Source: Photobacterium atrarenae (GTDB lineage Bacteria; Pseudomonadota; Gammaproteobacteria; Enterobacterales; Vibrionaceae). Taken from it: 64,000 nt of DNA. The stretch lies in the NCBI RefSeq assembly GCF_024380015.1, contig NZ_CP101508.1, forward strand, positions 2,046,902 through 2,110,901, given 5' to 3'. Below are positions 37,777-47,269 of the stretch, in pieces (positions within the stretch are counted from its first letter, which is position 1; every line of letters starts with the position of its first letter). The notes beneath the pieces are model-generated. The model was given only the letters and a program-made list of their open reading frames with translations. It searched no databases and was not told the origin of the DNA. Made by a program: the position numbers and the translations under genes.

Positions 37777-39003
37777 CTATAACACCGACTGCGAGTTACG
37801 CTCCGCCGGTTGCACCACAGGCGTCTGATGTTTAGCCACACCAATCAAACGCAGCGACAGCAGGTAAATCAGGGCATAGAGCACACTGCCGCCCGCCAGA
37901 ACCCCATACCAGCCACTGTATTCCCAACACGCCACCAGGAAGAATCCCCCTAAACTGCCCCCGGCGTAATAATGCACCAGATACAGCGCCGTGGCCGTGG
38001 CCTTCGCATGTGTGGCTTTCTGGCTGACCCAGGCATAAGCCAGCGAGTGGGTGAAAAATGCCCCGGAGCTAATCAGCATCAAGCCAACCAACATCGCCGG
38101 GATCGATTCCCACGCAGCCACCCACATCCCGGCCAGACTGATCGTGGTCCCCAGTAGCATGCCGGTGATTGGGTTAAAGGACAGGGTCCATCGACCGCTC
38201 AGTTTCGCCGTCACGCTACCGCCCAGATAGCAAAGGAAGATCATCGACGCTAGGCTCACCGGGATCAGATAGGGCGCAGCCACCAGCCGGAACCCCATCA
38301 CGGTGTACAGGTTCACAAACAAGGCAAAGTTCACCCCACCAATCAGCATCGCATAACGCAGCACCGGCTGGCGAAAATGCTGGAAAACGCTTCGGGTATG
38401 CATCCCCAATTGCCCTTTGCTGGCAACAAAGTGCTGTTGAGGTGGTAGTAAGCGCCACACGATCACCGCCACCAACAGGCTAAATCCGGCCATCCCGATC
38501 ACTGCGGTTTGCCAGCCCCAGTGATCAGCAACAAATCCGCCCGCCAGTCGTCCGACAATGCCGCCGAGCGAGTTCGCACTGATGTAGCCACCGACCGCCA
38601 CCACCAGCGCGCGCGGGGTGAATTCTTCAGCCATATAAGCCACAGCCACCGCCGCGAATCCGGCCAGTGACGCTCCCATCAGCGCCCGGCCGATACTCAG
38701 CCACACCAGATCCTCCGCGGCCAGCATCAGCAATCCAACCACCGGCATCAGAAACAGGCTAATCAACATCACCTGACGTCGACCAATCACCTCCGAGCCC
38801 ACCGCCCAGGGCACCAGCATCAGCGCCAGCGCCAGCGTACTGGCCGCCAGCAGCCAGTTCACTTCTGTCGCGCTAGCCGAGAACTCTTTAGCCATCAACG
38901 GCAACATCGGCTGAAACAGATACAAATTACAGAAAATCAGGAATGAGCCGAGGGCAAGTGCAAAACTGGCACGTCGGTACGCGGGGGTTTTTAGGTCGAT
39001 CAT
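37777..39003 (-). CDS. MFS transporter, YnfM-like
   Basis: A 408-aa major facilitator with about 12 membrane segments. It begins MIDLKTPAYRRASFALALGS and has motif-A-like GSEVIGRRQVMLIS after TM2. The start was set at 39003 because the longer frame (to 39582) merely mirrors the divergent LysR gene. The pair (MFS carrier plus divergent LysR) resembles E. coli ynfM-ynfL, whose substrate is uncertain (arabinose export has been suggested for YnfM). The ribosome-binding site is weak. Confidence 0.85.
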   Translation of the reverse strand: MIDLKTPAYRRASFALALGSFLIFCNLYLFQPMLPLMAKEFSASATEVNWLLAASTLALALMLVPWAVGSEVIGRRQVMLISLFLMPVVGLLMLAAEDLVWLSIGRALMGASLAGFAAVAVAYMAEEFTPRALVVAVGGYISANSLGGIVGRLAGGFVADHWGWQTAVIGMAGFSLLVAVIVWRLLPPQQHFVASKGQLGMHTRSVFQHFRQPVLRYAMLIGGVNFALFVNLYTVMGFRLVAAPYLIPVSLASMIFLCYLGGSVTAKLSGRWTLSFNPITGMLLGTTISLAGMWVAAWESIPAMLVGLMLISSGAFFTHSLAYAWVSQKATHAKATATALYLVHYYAGGSLGGFFLVACWEYSGWYGVLAGGSVLYALIYLLSLRLIGVAKHQTPVVQPAERNSQSVL

Positions 39004-39105
39004 CCGGAGCTGCCTTGTGAGAAGTGACAGTGAAAACAGTAGCAATCCACCAGTAATAATGAAAATATATAAAAAATATGGAGATGATAAAGAGAATTTA
39101 TAGCG

Positions 39106-39978
39106 ATGGACTTTCGCCAACTGACCTATTTCGTCACCCTGGCTGAAACCAGGAACTTTACCCGCGCCGCCGAGCGACTGCATATCGCTCAACCGGCGCT
39201 GAGTATCGCGATCAAAAAACTCGAACACCAGCTGGATCTGGAACTGGTGCATCGCAACGAACGCAAAGTCGCGCTGACCCATGAAGGGGAAGTCCTGCTT
39301 GAGCACGCAAAGCTGATCCTGCAACAAGTCAATGATGCCAATATTGCCATGGCCGAGCTCAAAGGGCTGGAGAAAGGCGAAGTACGGCTCGGGCTGCCCA
39401 GCATGCTGGGATCTTATTATTTCCCGGAAATTCTGATGGGCTTTAAGAGCCGCTACCCGAACCTGAAGCTGACCATTGTCGAGGCCGGCACCCAATCCAT
39501 CCGGCGGATGCTGATCAGCGGCGAGCTGGATCTCGGCATTATCCAGAATGCCGACGTGCCCGACAGCCTGGAGACCGAGCATCTGCTGCGCTCACAAATG
39601 GTTGCTGTAGTCAGCCCGGAGCATCCCTTCGCCCGCCACAAGTCCATTGCATTCGATGCCTTCTTTCAGCAGGAGCTGGTGATGTTCAAAGCGGGCTATT
39701 TCCACCGCGAGTTTATCGATGAAGTCTGTCACCAGTACCAGCTCAGCCCGAACATCGCGTTTGAAACCAACCTGCTGCCGATGATCCTGAAAATCGTCCG
39801 CAACGACTTCGCCATCACCGCATTACTGGAAATGGTAACGCAGCACGAACCTGGTCTGGTGCCAATTCCATTTGCTGAGCCGGTGTTTCTCGATATTTCG
39901 ATTGCCTGGCGCAAAAACGGCTACCTCTCCGTCGCCGATCGCGCATTTATGGAGTTCGTCAAGCAACATGGGCACTGA
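39106..39978 (+). CDS. LysR-family regulator, YnfL-like
   Basis: A 290-aa LysR-type regulator. The helix-turn-helix reads MDFRQLTYFVTLAETRNFTR then QPALSIAIKKLEHQLDLELV. The effector domain is of the CidR/AlsR type that binds small carboxylates in some members. It is divergent from the YnfM-like carrier with 102 bp between starts, so it most likely controls that gene. A terminator follows. Confidence 0.87.
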   Translation: MDFRQLTYFVTLAETRNFTRAAERLHIAQPALSIAIKKLEHQLDLELVHRNERKVALTHEGEVLLEHAKLILQQVNDANIAMAELKGLEKGEVRLGLPSMLGSYYFPEILMGFKSRYPNLKLTIVEAGTQSIRRMLISGELDLGIIQNADVPDSLETEHLLRSQMVAVVSPEHPFARHKSIAFDAFFQQELVMFKAGYFHREFIDEVCHQYQLSPNIAFETNLLPMILKIVRNDFAITALLEMVTQHEPGLVPIPFAEPVFLDISIAWRKNGYLSVADRAFMEFVKQHGH

Positions 39979-40023
39979 GCGAACCGACTTAAACGCCTGG
40001 TCCATACTGCTGTCAGCCCCCCT

Positions 40024-40046
40024 AAAGCCCACCTCATGTGGGCTTT
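40024..40046 (+). terminator. Stem-loop terminator after the YnfL-like gene
   Basis: AAAGCCCAC / GTGGGCTTT with loop CTCAT, 46 bp past the stop codon. The T-run is short, so efficiency is uncertain. Confidence 0.7.
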
Positions 40047-40262
40047 CCACTGCCATAAATTCATCGCAATATGCAACAAAGAGAAACGTTTCCGTTCAGT
40101 TCAAATCAATTTCTTAACTAAGTTATTGAATATTTTAATCATTCCTACCACCTGACCATTCCCAGGGGGAATTATCGTGTTACAATTGGCTCGATCTATT
40201 CATATTCTATTAATAATACTATTGATTGTGCTGATTCACTCTGATTGGCGCAAAGGTTTTCA

Positions 40263-41822
40263 ATGAGCATGCAACGTCAAATCACCCAACACGAAATCAA
40301 ACTCACCCAAGATGATCAACTGGTCACTACCACAGACTTACAAGGCGTCATTACCTATGCCAACGAGTCGTTTGTCGAAGTCAGCGGCTATTCGGCTGAA
40401 GAGCTGATTGGCCAACACCACAATATCATTCGCCATCCGGATATGCCGCGCCAGGCCTTTGCCGATCTGTGGCAACACCTGAAAGCCAAACAACCCTGGC
40501 GCGGGATGGTCAAAAACCGCTGCAAGGATGGTCGCTATTACTGGGTCGATGCCTATGTCACCCCGATTTACGTAAACAATCGCATTTCAGGCTATCAATC
40601 GGTGCGCCGAAAACCGAGTGATGCCCTGATCCAACGAGCCAGCTCGGTTTACCAACAGCTCAATCAACAGAAGCAGCCTGCTGGCTTCTCCCTCTCCGCT
40701 AACCTGAAGCTTACCCTGGCCCTGTTCCTCTCTGCCCTGACCATGTTTCTCGGCCACTTGCTTCCGGATAACCTTGGGGCTTATAGCGCTCTGGCACCAC
40801 TGGGGTTTCTCAGCCTGATTTATCGCCAGGAGCTGTTCGTCACGCCGAAGTTTTGCACCCAGTTGGCCAGCCAGTACGACAGCTTGACCCGGGTCATCTA
40901 TAGCGGCGATTCCCAATGCTCGATTGCTGATTTTCATCTCAAACTCAATCAGGCCAAAATGCACACCGTCCTGGGCCGGATCGAGGATACCGGAAATGTC
41001 CTAAAAGGGGTCGCCAGTGCGATGCAGGACGCCTCGACCTCAACTAAAGCCTCGATTGCCCAGCAGGATCAGGATACCCATACCATCGCATCCGCGATCA
41101 CCCAGCTGACCACCGTCTCGAGCGAAATTGCGCAGAATACCCAGCTCACCGCAGATAAAGTCGCCGCGGCACAAGCTCAATGTCAGGAAACCACGCAGTC
41201 GCTCAACGCGACCCAGACCACGATTCATGAACTGGCACAAGAAACCCAGGCATCGGCTGAAACCGCCCGCTCTCTGGCCAATATTTCCACGCAAATTGAA
41301 ACTATGATGAATGAAATTCAGGGCATTGCCGAGCAAACCAACCTGCTGGCGCTCAACGCAGCCATAGAAGCCGCGCGGGCCGGAGAGCAAGGGCGCGGTT
41401 TTGCGGTGGTTGCCGACGAAGTCCGGGCGCTGTCGCAACGCACCCATGGTGCTACCGAAAAAATGCAGGTCAGCATCGGGGAAATTCAGGTTGCCTTGAA
41501 CCGATGGCAAGCCCGAACCGGGCAGACCACAGAGAAAACCAACCACTGCGTCGAGAGCACCGAAGCCACGGCGCAGCGGATCCGTGATGTGTTTGGCATG
41601 ATTGACGAAATTGCCAACATTTCGACCCAGATTGCCACCGCTGCTGAAGAGCAGGGACTGGTCTCAACAGATATTTGTCAAAACATCACTCAAATTTCAG
41701 CATCTTCCAGCGAGAATCTGAACCAGGTGGAGAAGATCGAGGCATCCTCGCGACTGATGAGCCAGAAAGTCCAGATGCTGGAGGGGTTAGCAAAATCCTT
41801 TGGTAGTTCAATTTTACGGTGA
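40263..41822 (+). CDS. PAS-domain chemoreceptor (Aer-like)
   Basis: A 519-aa energy-taxis-type receptor. Residues ~10-115 form an Aer-like PAS domain ([33 protein letters not shown], and [19 protein letters not shown], residues that bind FAD in Aer). A short hydrophobic region near 150-190 follows. The signalling domain has [20 protein letters not shown] at the hairpin tip. The ATG at 40263 has AAAGG at 6-nt spacing. It probably senses redox state or oxygen from the cytoplasm; FAD binding is inferred from family. It ends against a P47-like gene on the other strand. Confidence 0.9.
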   Translation: MSMQRQITQHEIKLTQDDQLVTTTDLQGVITYANESFVEVSGYSAEELIGQHHNIIRHPDMPRQAFADLWQHLKAKQPWRGMVKNRCKDGRYYWVDAYVTPIYVNNRISGYQSVRRKPSDALIQRASSVYQQLNQQKQPAGFSLSANLKLTLALFLSALTMFLGHLLPDNLGAYSALAPLGFLSLIYRQELFVTPKFCTQLASQYDSLTRVIYSGDSQCSIADFHLKLNQAKMHTVLGRIEDTGNVLKGVASAMQDASTSTKASIAQQDQDTHTIASAITQLTTVSSEIAQNTQLTADKVAAAQAQCQETTQSLNATQTTIHELAQETQASAETARSLANISTQIETMMNEIQGIAEQTNLLALNAAIEAARAGEQGRGFAVVADEVRALSQRTHGATEKMQVSIGEIQVALNRWQARTGQTTEKTNHCVESTEATAQRIRDVFGMIDEIANISTQIATAAEEQGLVSTDICQNITQISASSSENLNQVEKIEASSRLMSQKVQMLEGLAKSFGSSILR

Positions 41823-41889
41823 TGCCGATATATAGCTGGCATTTTCACAATTAGTGGTAAATTTGGGTTTTCACTGTGCGAAATGAGTG

Positions 41890-41926
41890 ACACAGGAGCC
41901 ATGAAAATAGGCTCCTGTGTTTATAG
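41890..41926 (+). terminator. Terminator between chemoreceptor and P47-like gene
   Basis: An 11-bp perfect stem (ACACAGGAGCC / GGCTCCTGTGT, 9-nt loop) is followed by TTTATAGTTTT on the plus strand. It separates the convergent genes. Confidence 0.8.
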
Positions 41927-41928
41927 TT

Positions 41929-43377
41929 TTAAGCTTTTTCTGGCTCATTGATGGGGGCATTTTTCTTTGCAGAGAGCATTTTCGCCGGATCATGTTGGTA
42001 ATCCGCACCACTGCTGAGCCCGCTAACTGCTTGAAAACTGATATCGCCACTATATTTCAGAACCGCTTTGCCTGGTCTCATGAATGAAGCGAATACTTCG
42101 TTGAAAGCATCGTCAAATTGATTATTGAAATCCTCTATAGAATCGAACGCATCGGTCATTGTTGCCCAGCGACCCCACTCGTTAAAACCTAATGTCAAGA
42201 TATTACTAAAAATACGCCCCCACCAGTCAAAGTCGCGTTTGACGATATCCAGTTCTGATGCATTAATCTCCTGGGTGATTTTCCCGTTAACATTTTGATA
42301 ATGAATATCGATAGTACCGGTCGCGGTGACTTTTTCATCACCCGCCCAGTGGTCAACCACAAACAGGATTTCATAGTCAACTTTGATTCCCTCTCCCTCA
42401 CATTTGACATCACACTTTCGCAATGTAGTTTTCTTGATATTGTCCGGGTTGTTCAAGGTCACATTTTCACTCAGTGTGGCAGTTGCAGGAGTCCCAGATT
42501 CGATACTACCGTGGTCAACCTTAAATCGGCATTTATAGCCAAAATTTAACTTGAGGGTTGGGAGCACAAATTTTTCCAACATAGTACCGCCAGAAACGGC
42601 CAATGAAATACCGTTGCCTGGCAGAACAAAGCTCTGGCTGAAATTCCCGACGTTACCTGTAGGTAACTCATCGTCATCGAGCATCAACAGAAAGTTCAGA
42701 TCACCGCTTCGATACACTTTGTTTTCAATATGCTTATAGGTTGAGTAGGTAAATGCTGTCGGCTTAAGCGGCCCTTTAGTTTTGAACTTTTGCTGAATCC
42801 TTGGAATCTTCACCGCACCGAACATTACGGCTTCCGGGTCATCTTCTGCCAACTGTTCCAGTTGTTTTTTAATAATGTTGGCCAATCCAACTTCAAAAGC
42901 ACCAATATCAACCTCGATTTTTTCACTAGTGTTGATCAAATCGATTTTGCTTATGCGGCTTAAATCCATAAAGATTGCCTGTACTTGGAAGTCCTCATCA
43001 GACCATTGTTCGTGCTCGATGCTCCGCATTGGTGTAACGACATAAAAGGTAAGTTCATCTAGATTTTGACTACGTTTTTCCGCCGTCATTTCGCCGTCTT
43101 TTTCTACTAAGCTGTAGTAAGTAAGGTTGCCATGTTTGACCTGCATTTTTAGGCGGCACCCGTTTTTAACTGGGGTATTGAAATCAACTTCAGGAGCATA
43201 AAACTCATCAATATTAACAGTCCATTTACCTTTTGACTCTTTCAATACCCAAGGAACTTTCGGAAATGTTGATTGATTGGTGCGTTGTTGTCCAAATACC
43301 CTAGCCATGTCTTGATTTATGGCATGCTCGCTGACCGCCAACACCATAGGAAATCCGCTTAAGCCCTTAACATTCAT
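41929..43377 (-). CDS. P47/OrfX-like TULIP-fold protein
   Basis: A 482-aa soluble protein with no signal peptide or membrane segment. The N-terminus (GLSGFPMVLAVSEHAINQDM) resembles the opening of clostridial P47/OrfX proteins, where a short helix follows a phrase of the type 'vfacsxxxvNkxl'. Later phrases HEQWSDEDFQ, and FVLPGNGISLAVSGGTMLEK followed by FVLPTLKLNF, also fit that family. P47 and OrfX accompany some botulinum neurotoxins and an insecticidal toxin, have a lipid-binding (TULIP) fold, and have relatives in other bacteria. Base composition is clearly AT-richer than the flanks, pointing to transfer. No toxin gene lies beside it. The family call is from recognised local patterns only; other TULIP-like proteins are possible. 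Confidence 0.6.
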   Translation of the reverse strand: MNVKGLSGFPMVLAVSEHAINQDMARVFGQQRTNQSTFPKVPWVLKESKGKWTVNIDEFYAPEVDFNTPVKNGCRLKMQVKHGNLTYYSLVEKDGEMTAEKRSQNLDELTFYVVTPMRSIEHEQWSDEDFQVQAIFMDLSRISKIDLINTSEKIEVDIGAFEVGLANIIKKQLEQLAEDDPEAVMFGAVKIPRIQQKFKTKGPLKPTAFTYSTYKHIENKVYRSGDLNFLLMLDDDELPTGNVGNFSQSFVLPGNGISLAVSGGTMLEKFVLPTLKLNFGYKCRFKVDHGSIESGTPATATLSENVTLNNPDNIKKTTLRKCDVKCEGEGIKVDYEILFVVDHWAGDEKVTATGTIDIHYQNVNGKITQEINASELDIVKRDFDWWGRIFSNILTLGFNEWGRWATMTDAFDSIEDFNNQFDDAFNEVFASFMRPGKAVLKYSGDISFQAVSGLSSGADYQHDPAKMLSAKKNAPINEPEKA

Positions 43378-43790
43378 AAAAAACCCTCCGTTACTTATAT
43401 TTTACACTCATTGAAGTAGATTACCTTTCAGTCTATAAAGGAAAAGGTTTTACTGAGAGTGTATTCAGCAAAAGCCTGAGGATTAATATAATAACTCTGG
43501 ATAGATTTTGTATTACGCAGGATTACACAACCTCGTACGACCTATAAGAAAGCCTATACTGGGCATTCTCTGAATGAGTCTAAATAGACAGTCACCTTAA
43601 ATAACATTTATATTCCATCTGACGCCATCACGAAGCATCGCATTGAGGATAATAACCTCTTCCTGACGCAGGGGAATCTCCCCGAAAAATAACAGCAACA
43701 CAAAACGCAACGGCGTCATTGAATGAGAAGAAGTCCATGTCATCCGTTAGACTGAGAAGTATTAGCAACCATGGTCGAGGTCGTTCCCTT
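43378..43790. other. AT-rich intergenic region, no gene seen
   Basis: About 410 bp between the P47-like gene and the broken lipoprotein gene. It is markedly AT-rich and has only short frames without credible start signals. It probably contains the promoters of both flanking genes. Confidence 0.5.
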
Positions 43791-44130
43791 ATGTTTTTTC
43801 GTAAACCAGGCTATCTTGCTATCGTACTGTCCATCCTGTTAACGGGATGTGCGACTTCTCTACATGGTTCATTTGCGGCGATCAGTTACGTTGATAAGGG
43901 CGCAAAAAAGCTCCTACGCAATCGGCCCAGTGAGGGGGGAAAGCTGTCAAACGAGGGCTCTATATTTGTTTCCAGTGGGCCCGGCAACGTCAACCAGTGA
44001 GGCAATCCAAGCGGCCAAAAAGCAATATAAGGGGACAAACTATATTGCGGATATCTCGATAGATGATCGAACAAACTGGAAATTCGGATATTCGGTACAG
44101 TGTATAACCGTCGATGCCATTGCATATTGA
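43791..44130 (+). pseudogene. Frameshifted lipoprotein gene
   Basis: The 5' part encodes a lipoprotein signal (FFRKPGYLAIVLSILLTGC, lipobox LTGC) and mature sequence ending ...GSIFVSSGPGNVNQ at a TGA. The next frame (+1) continues with STSEAIQAAKKQYKGTNYIA and ends TVDAIAY at 44130, which reads as a natural protein tail. Skipping one base in the GGGCCC run near 43979-43984 joins the two halves as SSG-PATSTSEA, giving a protein of about 112 residues. So one base appears inserted. It may be a real disruption, a sequencing error, or less likely a recoding site. I do not recognise the family. Composition is AT-rich, like the adjacent P47-like gene. Confidence 0.6.
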
Positions 44131-44279
44131 GAGTTAGCTTTATTGCTTCGTCGGTAAGTCACCAATAATCGGTGAGTTTCTCTACCAAAATCTCGATGAA
44201 TTTCTATCTTTTGTCATGGACAAGACCTTAACCACATAGTGCTTAAGGTCTTGTTGAGAAGCCTCAACGAAACCGCTCC
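44131..44279. other. Intergenic stretch with nested hairpins
   Basis: Contains an 11-bp perfect inverted repeat (CAAGACCTTAA at 44221-44231 / TTAAGGTCTTG at 44243-44253) followed directly by a second hairpin (GTTGAG / CTCAAC, 44253-44268). There is no T-run. No gene is supported. Confidence 0.6.
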
Positions 44280-44673
44280 CCAGCCACAGAAATTGATGTT
44301 TTCCCGCCTGAACATGGTAAACTCATGCCCCTTTTGAGATGAGCGCTCGGTTGGCGGAAATCCCAACAACCGAAGCGATGAAAATCGCGCCTGTCGTACC
44401 GGCAGACCTGAACATCAGCGGTCTAGCAGCGACTTGTGGCAGTCCCGGCTAGAAAGCCGGGGCAAACCCGCCATACTGTAAGCTGGCCGGATGTTCTCTA
44501 CAGGGGCAATTTCCGACATACGCAAATCAACAGGGCATTCACATGCAGCCGCAATTGAGAAGACCAGGGTGTTTGGGTGGGTGAGCACATCCAACGCAGC
44601 AACACGACTGCCCCGACAAGACGGCAAGAATGCCCCAAGATGCCCCTAACATAAATGAAGTAACTGTAAGCAA
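44280..44673 (+). ncRNA. Candidate structured RNA leader upstream of ygiQ
   Basis: About 390 bp of GC-richer, non-coding DNA directly before ygiQ with many possible stems: CGGTTGG / CCAACAACCG (44348-44372), CGAT / ATCG (44376-44387), CTGTCG / CGGCAG (44391-44405), GACC / GGTC (44405-44423), and CCCGGC / GCCGGG with loop TAGAAA (44444-44461). I compared it with the cobalamin, TPP, glycine and c-di-GMP riboswitches, RNase P RNA, tmRNA, 6S and SRP RNA consensus segments I know, and saw no match. Whether it is a leader or a separate RNA is open. Confidence 0.35.
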
Positions 44674-46992
44674 ATGATTTCAAATAAAATTAACGAGTAC
44701 CCAAAATACTGGGCCGAATGTTACGGCACAGCGCCGTTCCTGCCGACCACGCGTGCAGAAATGGACGCCCTCGGCTGGGACAGCTGTGACATCATTATTG
44801 TGACGGGCGATGCCTATGTCGACCATCCGAGCTTCGGTATGGCCGTGATCGGCCGGGTGCTGGAAGCCCAGGGGTTCCGAGTCGGGATCATTGCCCAGCC
44901 GGAGTGGAGCAATAAAGACGCCTTCATGGAGCTGGGGCAACCAAACCTGTTCTTCGGCATCACTGCCGGGAACATGGACTCCATGATCAACCGCTATACC
45001 GCGGACCGTAAACTGCGCCACGACGACGCCTATACGCCGCATAACGAAGGCGGAAAACGTCCGGATCGCGCCGTTCTGGTGTACTCGCAGCGCTGCCGTG
45101 AAGCTTACAAAGACACGCCGATTGTGTTGGGCGGGATTGAAGCCAGCCTGCGCCGTCTGGCCCACTACGACTACTGGTCCGACAAAGTTCGCCGTTCGGT
45201 CCTGTTTGACGCCAAGGGCGATATTCTGCTGTTCGGCAACGCCGAGCGTGCCCTGGTGGAAGTGGCCCACCGCCTGGCCGGTGGTGAAGATATTGCCACC
45301 ATGACTGACATTGCCGGCACCGCGGTGATCCTAAAAGAGCGCCCGGAAGGCTACAAGGAAATCGATTCCAGCCGGATCGAAAAGCCGGGCAAGGCGATGC
45401 CGATGCCGAACCCGTACGCGACGGAAGAAACCTGTGCCACCACCAAGAAAGCACAGGCCGAGGAAGAAGCTGCCAAGCCGATCACCATTCAACCGTCGCG
45501 TCACGACTCAAAAACCACGGCTGTTCGCCTGCCGTCATTTGAAAAGCTGCGCAACGACCGCATCCTGTATGCCCATGCCAGCCGGGTCATGCACCTGGAA
45601 GCGAACCCGTATTCCGCCCGCGCGCTGATCCAGCAGCACGGCGACCGTGAGCTGTGGGTCAATAAGCCGCCGATCCCGCTGACCACCGAAGAGATGGACT
45701 ACGTGTTCGGCCTGCCGTACGCCCGGGTGCCGCATCCGAAATACGGCGATGCCAAGATCCCGGCGTATGACATGATCAAAACCAGTGTCAATATCATGCG
45801 TGGTTGTTTCGGTGGCTGTTCGTTCTGTTCAATCACTGAACACGAAGGACGGATCATCCAGAACCGCTCGCATGAGTCGATCCTGAGCGAGCTGGAAGAT
45901 ATCCGCGACAAAGTGCCGGGCTTCACCGGGACCATTTCGGACCTGGGTGGTCCGACGGCCAACATGTACCGCCTGGGCTGTTCGGATCCGAAAGCGGAAG
46001 TAAACTGTCGTCGCCCATCCTGTATCTTCCCGGAGATCTGTAAGAAGCTGGATACCGACCACAAACACACCATCGACCTGTACCGCAAAGCGCGCAACGT
46101 CGATGGCATTAAGAAGATCCAGATCGCGTCCGGGGTTCGGTATGATCTGGCGATTGAGTCTCCGGAGTACATCCGTGAGCTGGTGACCCACCACGTTGGC
46201 GGTTATCTGAAGATTGCGCCGGAGCATACCGAGAAAGGCACGCTGGATCTGATGATGAAGCCGGGCATGGGCACTTATGATCGCTTTAAAGAGCTGTTTG
46301 AAAAATACAGTGCCGAAGCGGGCAAGAAGCAATACCTGATCCCATACTTTATCTCCGCCCACCCCGGCTCAACCGATGACGACATGCTGAACCTGGCACT
46401 ATGGCTGAAGAAGAATGACTTCCAGTGCGATCAGGTCCAGAACTTCTACCCGTCGCCGATGTGTAACGCCACTGCGATGTATCACTCGGAAACCAACCCG
46501 CTGAAACGGGTGAAGTACAAGAAGCGAGAAGATTTGTTTGTCGCCAAGGGCGAGCGTCAGCGCCGCCTGCACAAAGCCCTGCTGCGCTATCATGATCCGG
46601 CCAACTGGCCGCTGATCCGCGAAGCGCTGGTGAGCATGGGCAAGAAGCACTTGATTGGCGATAAGCCACACTGCCTGGTGCCGGAAGCCGGCAGCGATGC
46701 CGAACTGACCCCGGCCCAGCGCCGCGGATCCAGCCGCCATGGCGCCAAGCGTTTTGCGACCAAGCACCCGAACCAGCCGGATATCCGCAAAGACGGTAAA
46801 GGCAAATCGGGCGGACGCAACGGCAACGCACAACGCGGCACGCAAGGAAAAGCAAACAACACCAAAGGCAACGGCAAGCCTGGCACAAACGGGAAATCAC
46901 AAGGCCCGTCCAACCGACCTGCCCGGCCGGGGAAACCGGCCGGCCAGCGCCAGAACGGGAAACCAGGCCGCAGCCGCTCTGCGGCTCGCTAA
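44674..46992 (+). CDS. ygiQ: YgiQ family radical SAM protein
   Basis: A 772-aa radical S-adenosylmethionine protein. An N-terminal B12-binding-like domain comes first ([20 protein letters not shown]). The radical SAM core follows, with C378-x3-C382-x2-C385 in [20 protein letters not shown]. Additional cysteines in [15 protein letters not shown] and PEICKK could hold a second metal centre. The substrate of YgiQ is unknown. The last ~88 residues are a low-complexity Gly/Lys/Arg/Asn tail ([15 protein letters not shown], ...), probably disordered and nucleic-acid-attracting. It is monocistronic with a strong terminator and has a long leader. Confidence 0.92.
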   Translation: MISNKINEYPKYWAECYGTAPFLPTTRAEMDALGWDSCDIIIVTGDAYVDHPSFGMAVIGRVLEAQGFRVGIIAQPEWSNKDAFMELGQPNLFFGITAGNMDSMINRYTADRKLRHDDAYTPHNEGGKRPDRAVLVYSQRCREAYKDTPIVLGGIEASLRRLAHYDYWSDKVRRSVLFDAKGDILLFGNAERALVEVAHRLAGGEDIATMTDIAGTAVILKERPEGYKEIDSSRIEKPGKAMPMPNPYATEETCATTKKAQAEEEAAKPITIQPSRHDSKTTAVRLPSFEKLRNDRILYAHASRVMHLEANPYSARALIQQHGDRELWVNKPPIPLTTEEMDYVFGLPYARVPHPKYGDAKIPAYDMIKTSVNIMRGCFGGCSFCSITEHEGRIIQNRSHESILSELEDIRDKVPGFTGTISDLGGPTANMYRLGCSDPKAEVNCRRPSCIFPEICKKLDTDHKHTIDLYRKARNVDGIKKIQIASGVRYDLAIESPEYIRELVTHHVGGYLKIAPEHTEKGTLDLMMKPGMGTYDRFKELFEKYSAEAGKKQYLIPYFISAHPGSTDDDMLNLALWLKKNDFQCDQVQNFYPSPMCNATAMYHSETNPLKRVKYKKREDLFVAKGERQRRLHKALLRYHDPANWPLIREALVSMGKKHLIGDKPHCLVPEAGSDAELTPAQRRGSSRHGAKRFATKHPNQPDIRKDGKGKSGGRNGNAQRGTQGKANNTKGNGKPGTNGKSQGPSNRPARPGKPAGQRQNGKPGRSRSAAR

Positions 46993-47018
46993 ACCCTGTA
47001 CTGCGCCTTTAACACCAC

Positions 47019-47041
47019 AAAGCCCGCACGAAGCGGGCTTT
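47019..47041. terminator. Terminator after ygiQ
   Basis: A perfect 9-bp stem (AAAGCCCGC / GCGGGCTTT, loop ACGAA) with flanking A and T residues, 27 bp after ygiQ. It could also serve the small convergent gene at 47070. Confidence 0.8.
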
Positions 47042-47069
47042 GTGTTATTCCAAACGAACTCAGTTCGTA

Positions 47070-47225
47070 TTAACGCATCAGCTCAATCGCCATCAGGTAC
47101 GCAACCGCGCAGCCCACCAGCACACCCAAAGCAATCAACAGCTTTTTCTGACGTCGCTCGTCCAAGTATTTGGTTGCCAGGAAAGCCAGCAACAATAAAA
47201 CACCGATCACCGCGATTTTCAGCAT
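47070..47225 (-). CDS. 51-aa two-helix membrane protein
   Basis: A short frame that encodes two hydrophobic segments (residues 2-17, LKIAVIGVLLLLAFLA; residues 29-46, LLIALGVLVGCAVAYLMA) joined by a charged loop KYLDERRQKK. The ATG at 47225 is preceded by AGGAGTG at 5 nt, a strong ribosome-binding site. It lies 44 bp after the yggN-like gene on the same strand, so it is probably the second gene of that transcript. The function is unknown. Confidence 0.75.
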   Translation of the reverse strand: MLKIAVIGVLLLLAFLATKYLDERRQKKLLIALGVLVGCAVAYLMAIELMR

Positions 47226-47269
47226 GAGTTCACTCCTGAGCCATCCCGTCAGGCTGCGCGCCTGAACGA

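Noticed and set aside
39004..39582. N-terminal extension of the YnfM-like gene
   Set aside because: These codons are antisense to the divergent LysR gene and do not resemble any MFS N-terminus.
44415..44627. 70-codon minus-strand frame in the ygiQ leader
   Set aside because: No start signal; the region looks like structured RNA rather than coding DNA.
44280..44673. Cobalamin riboswitch before ygiQ
   Set aside because: The conserved B12-box-type GCCACTG core was not found in the expected setting.
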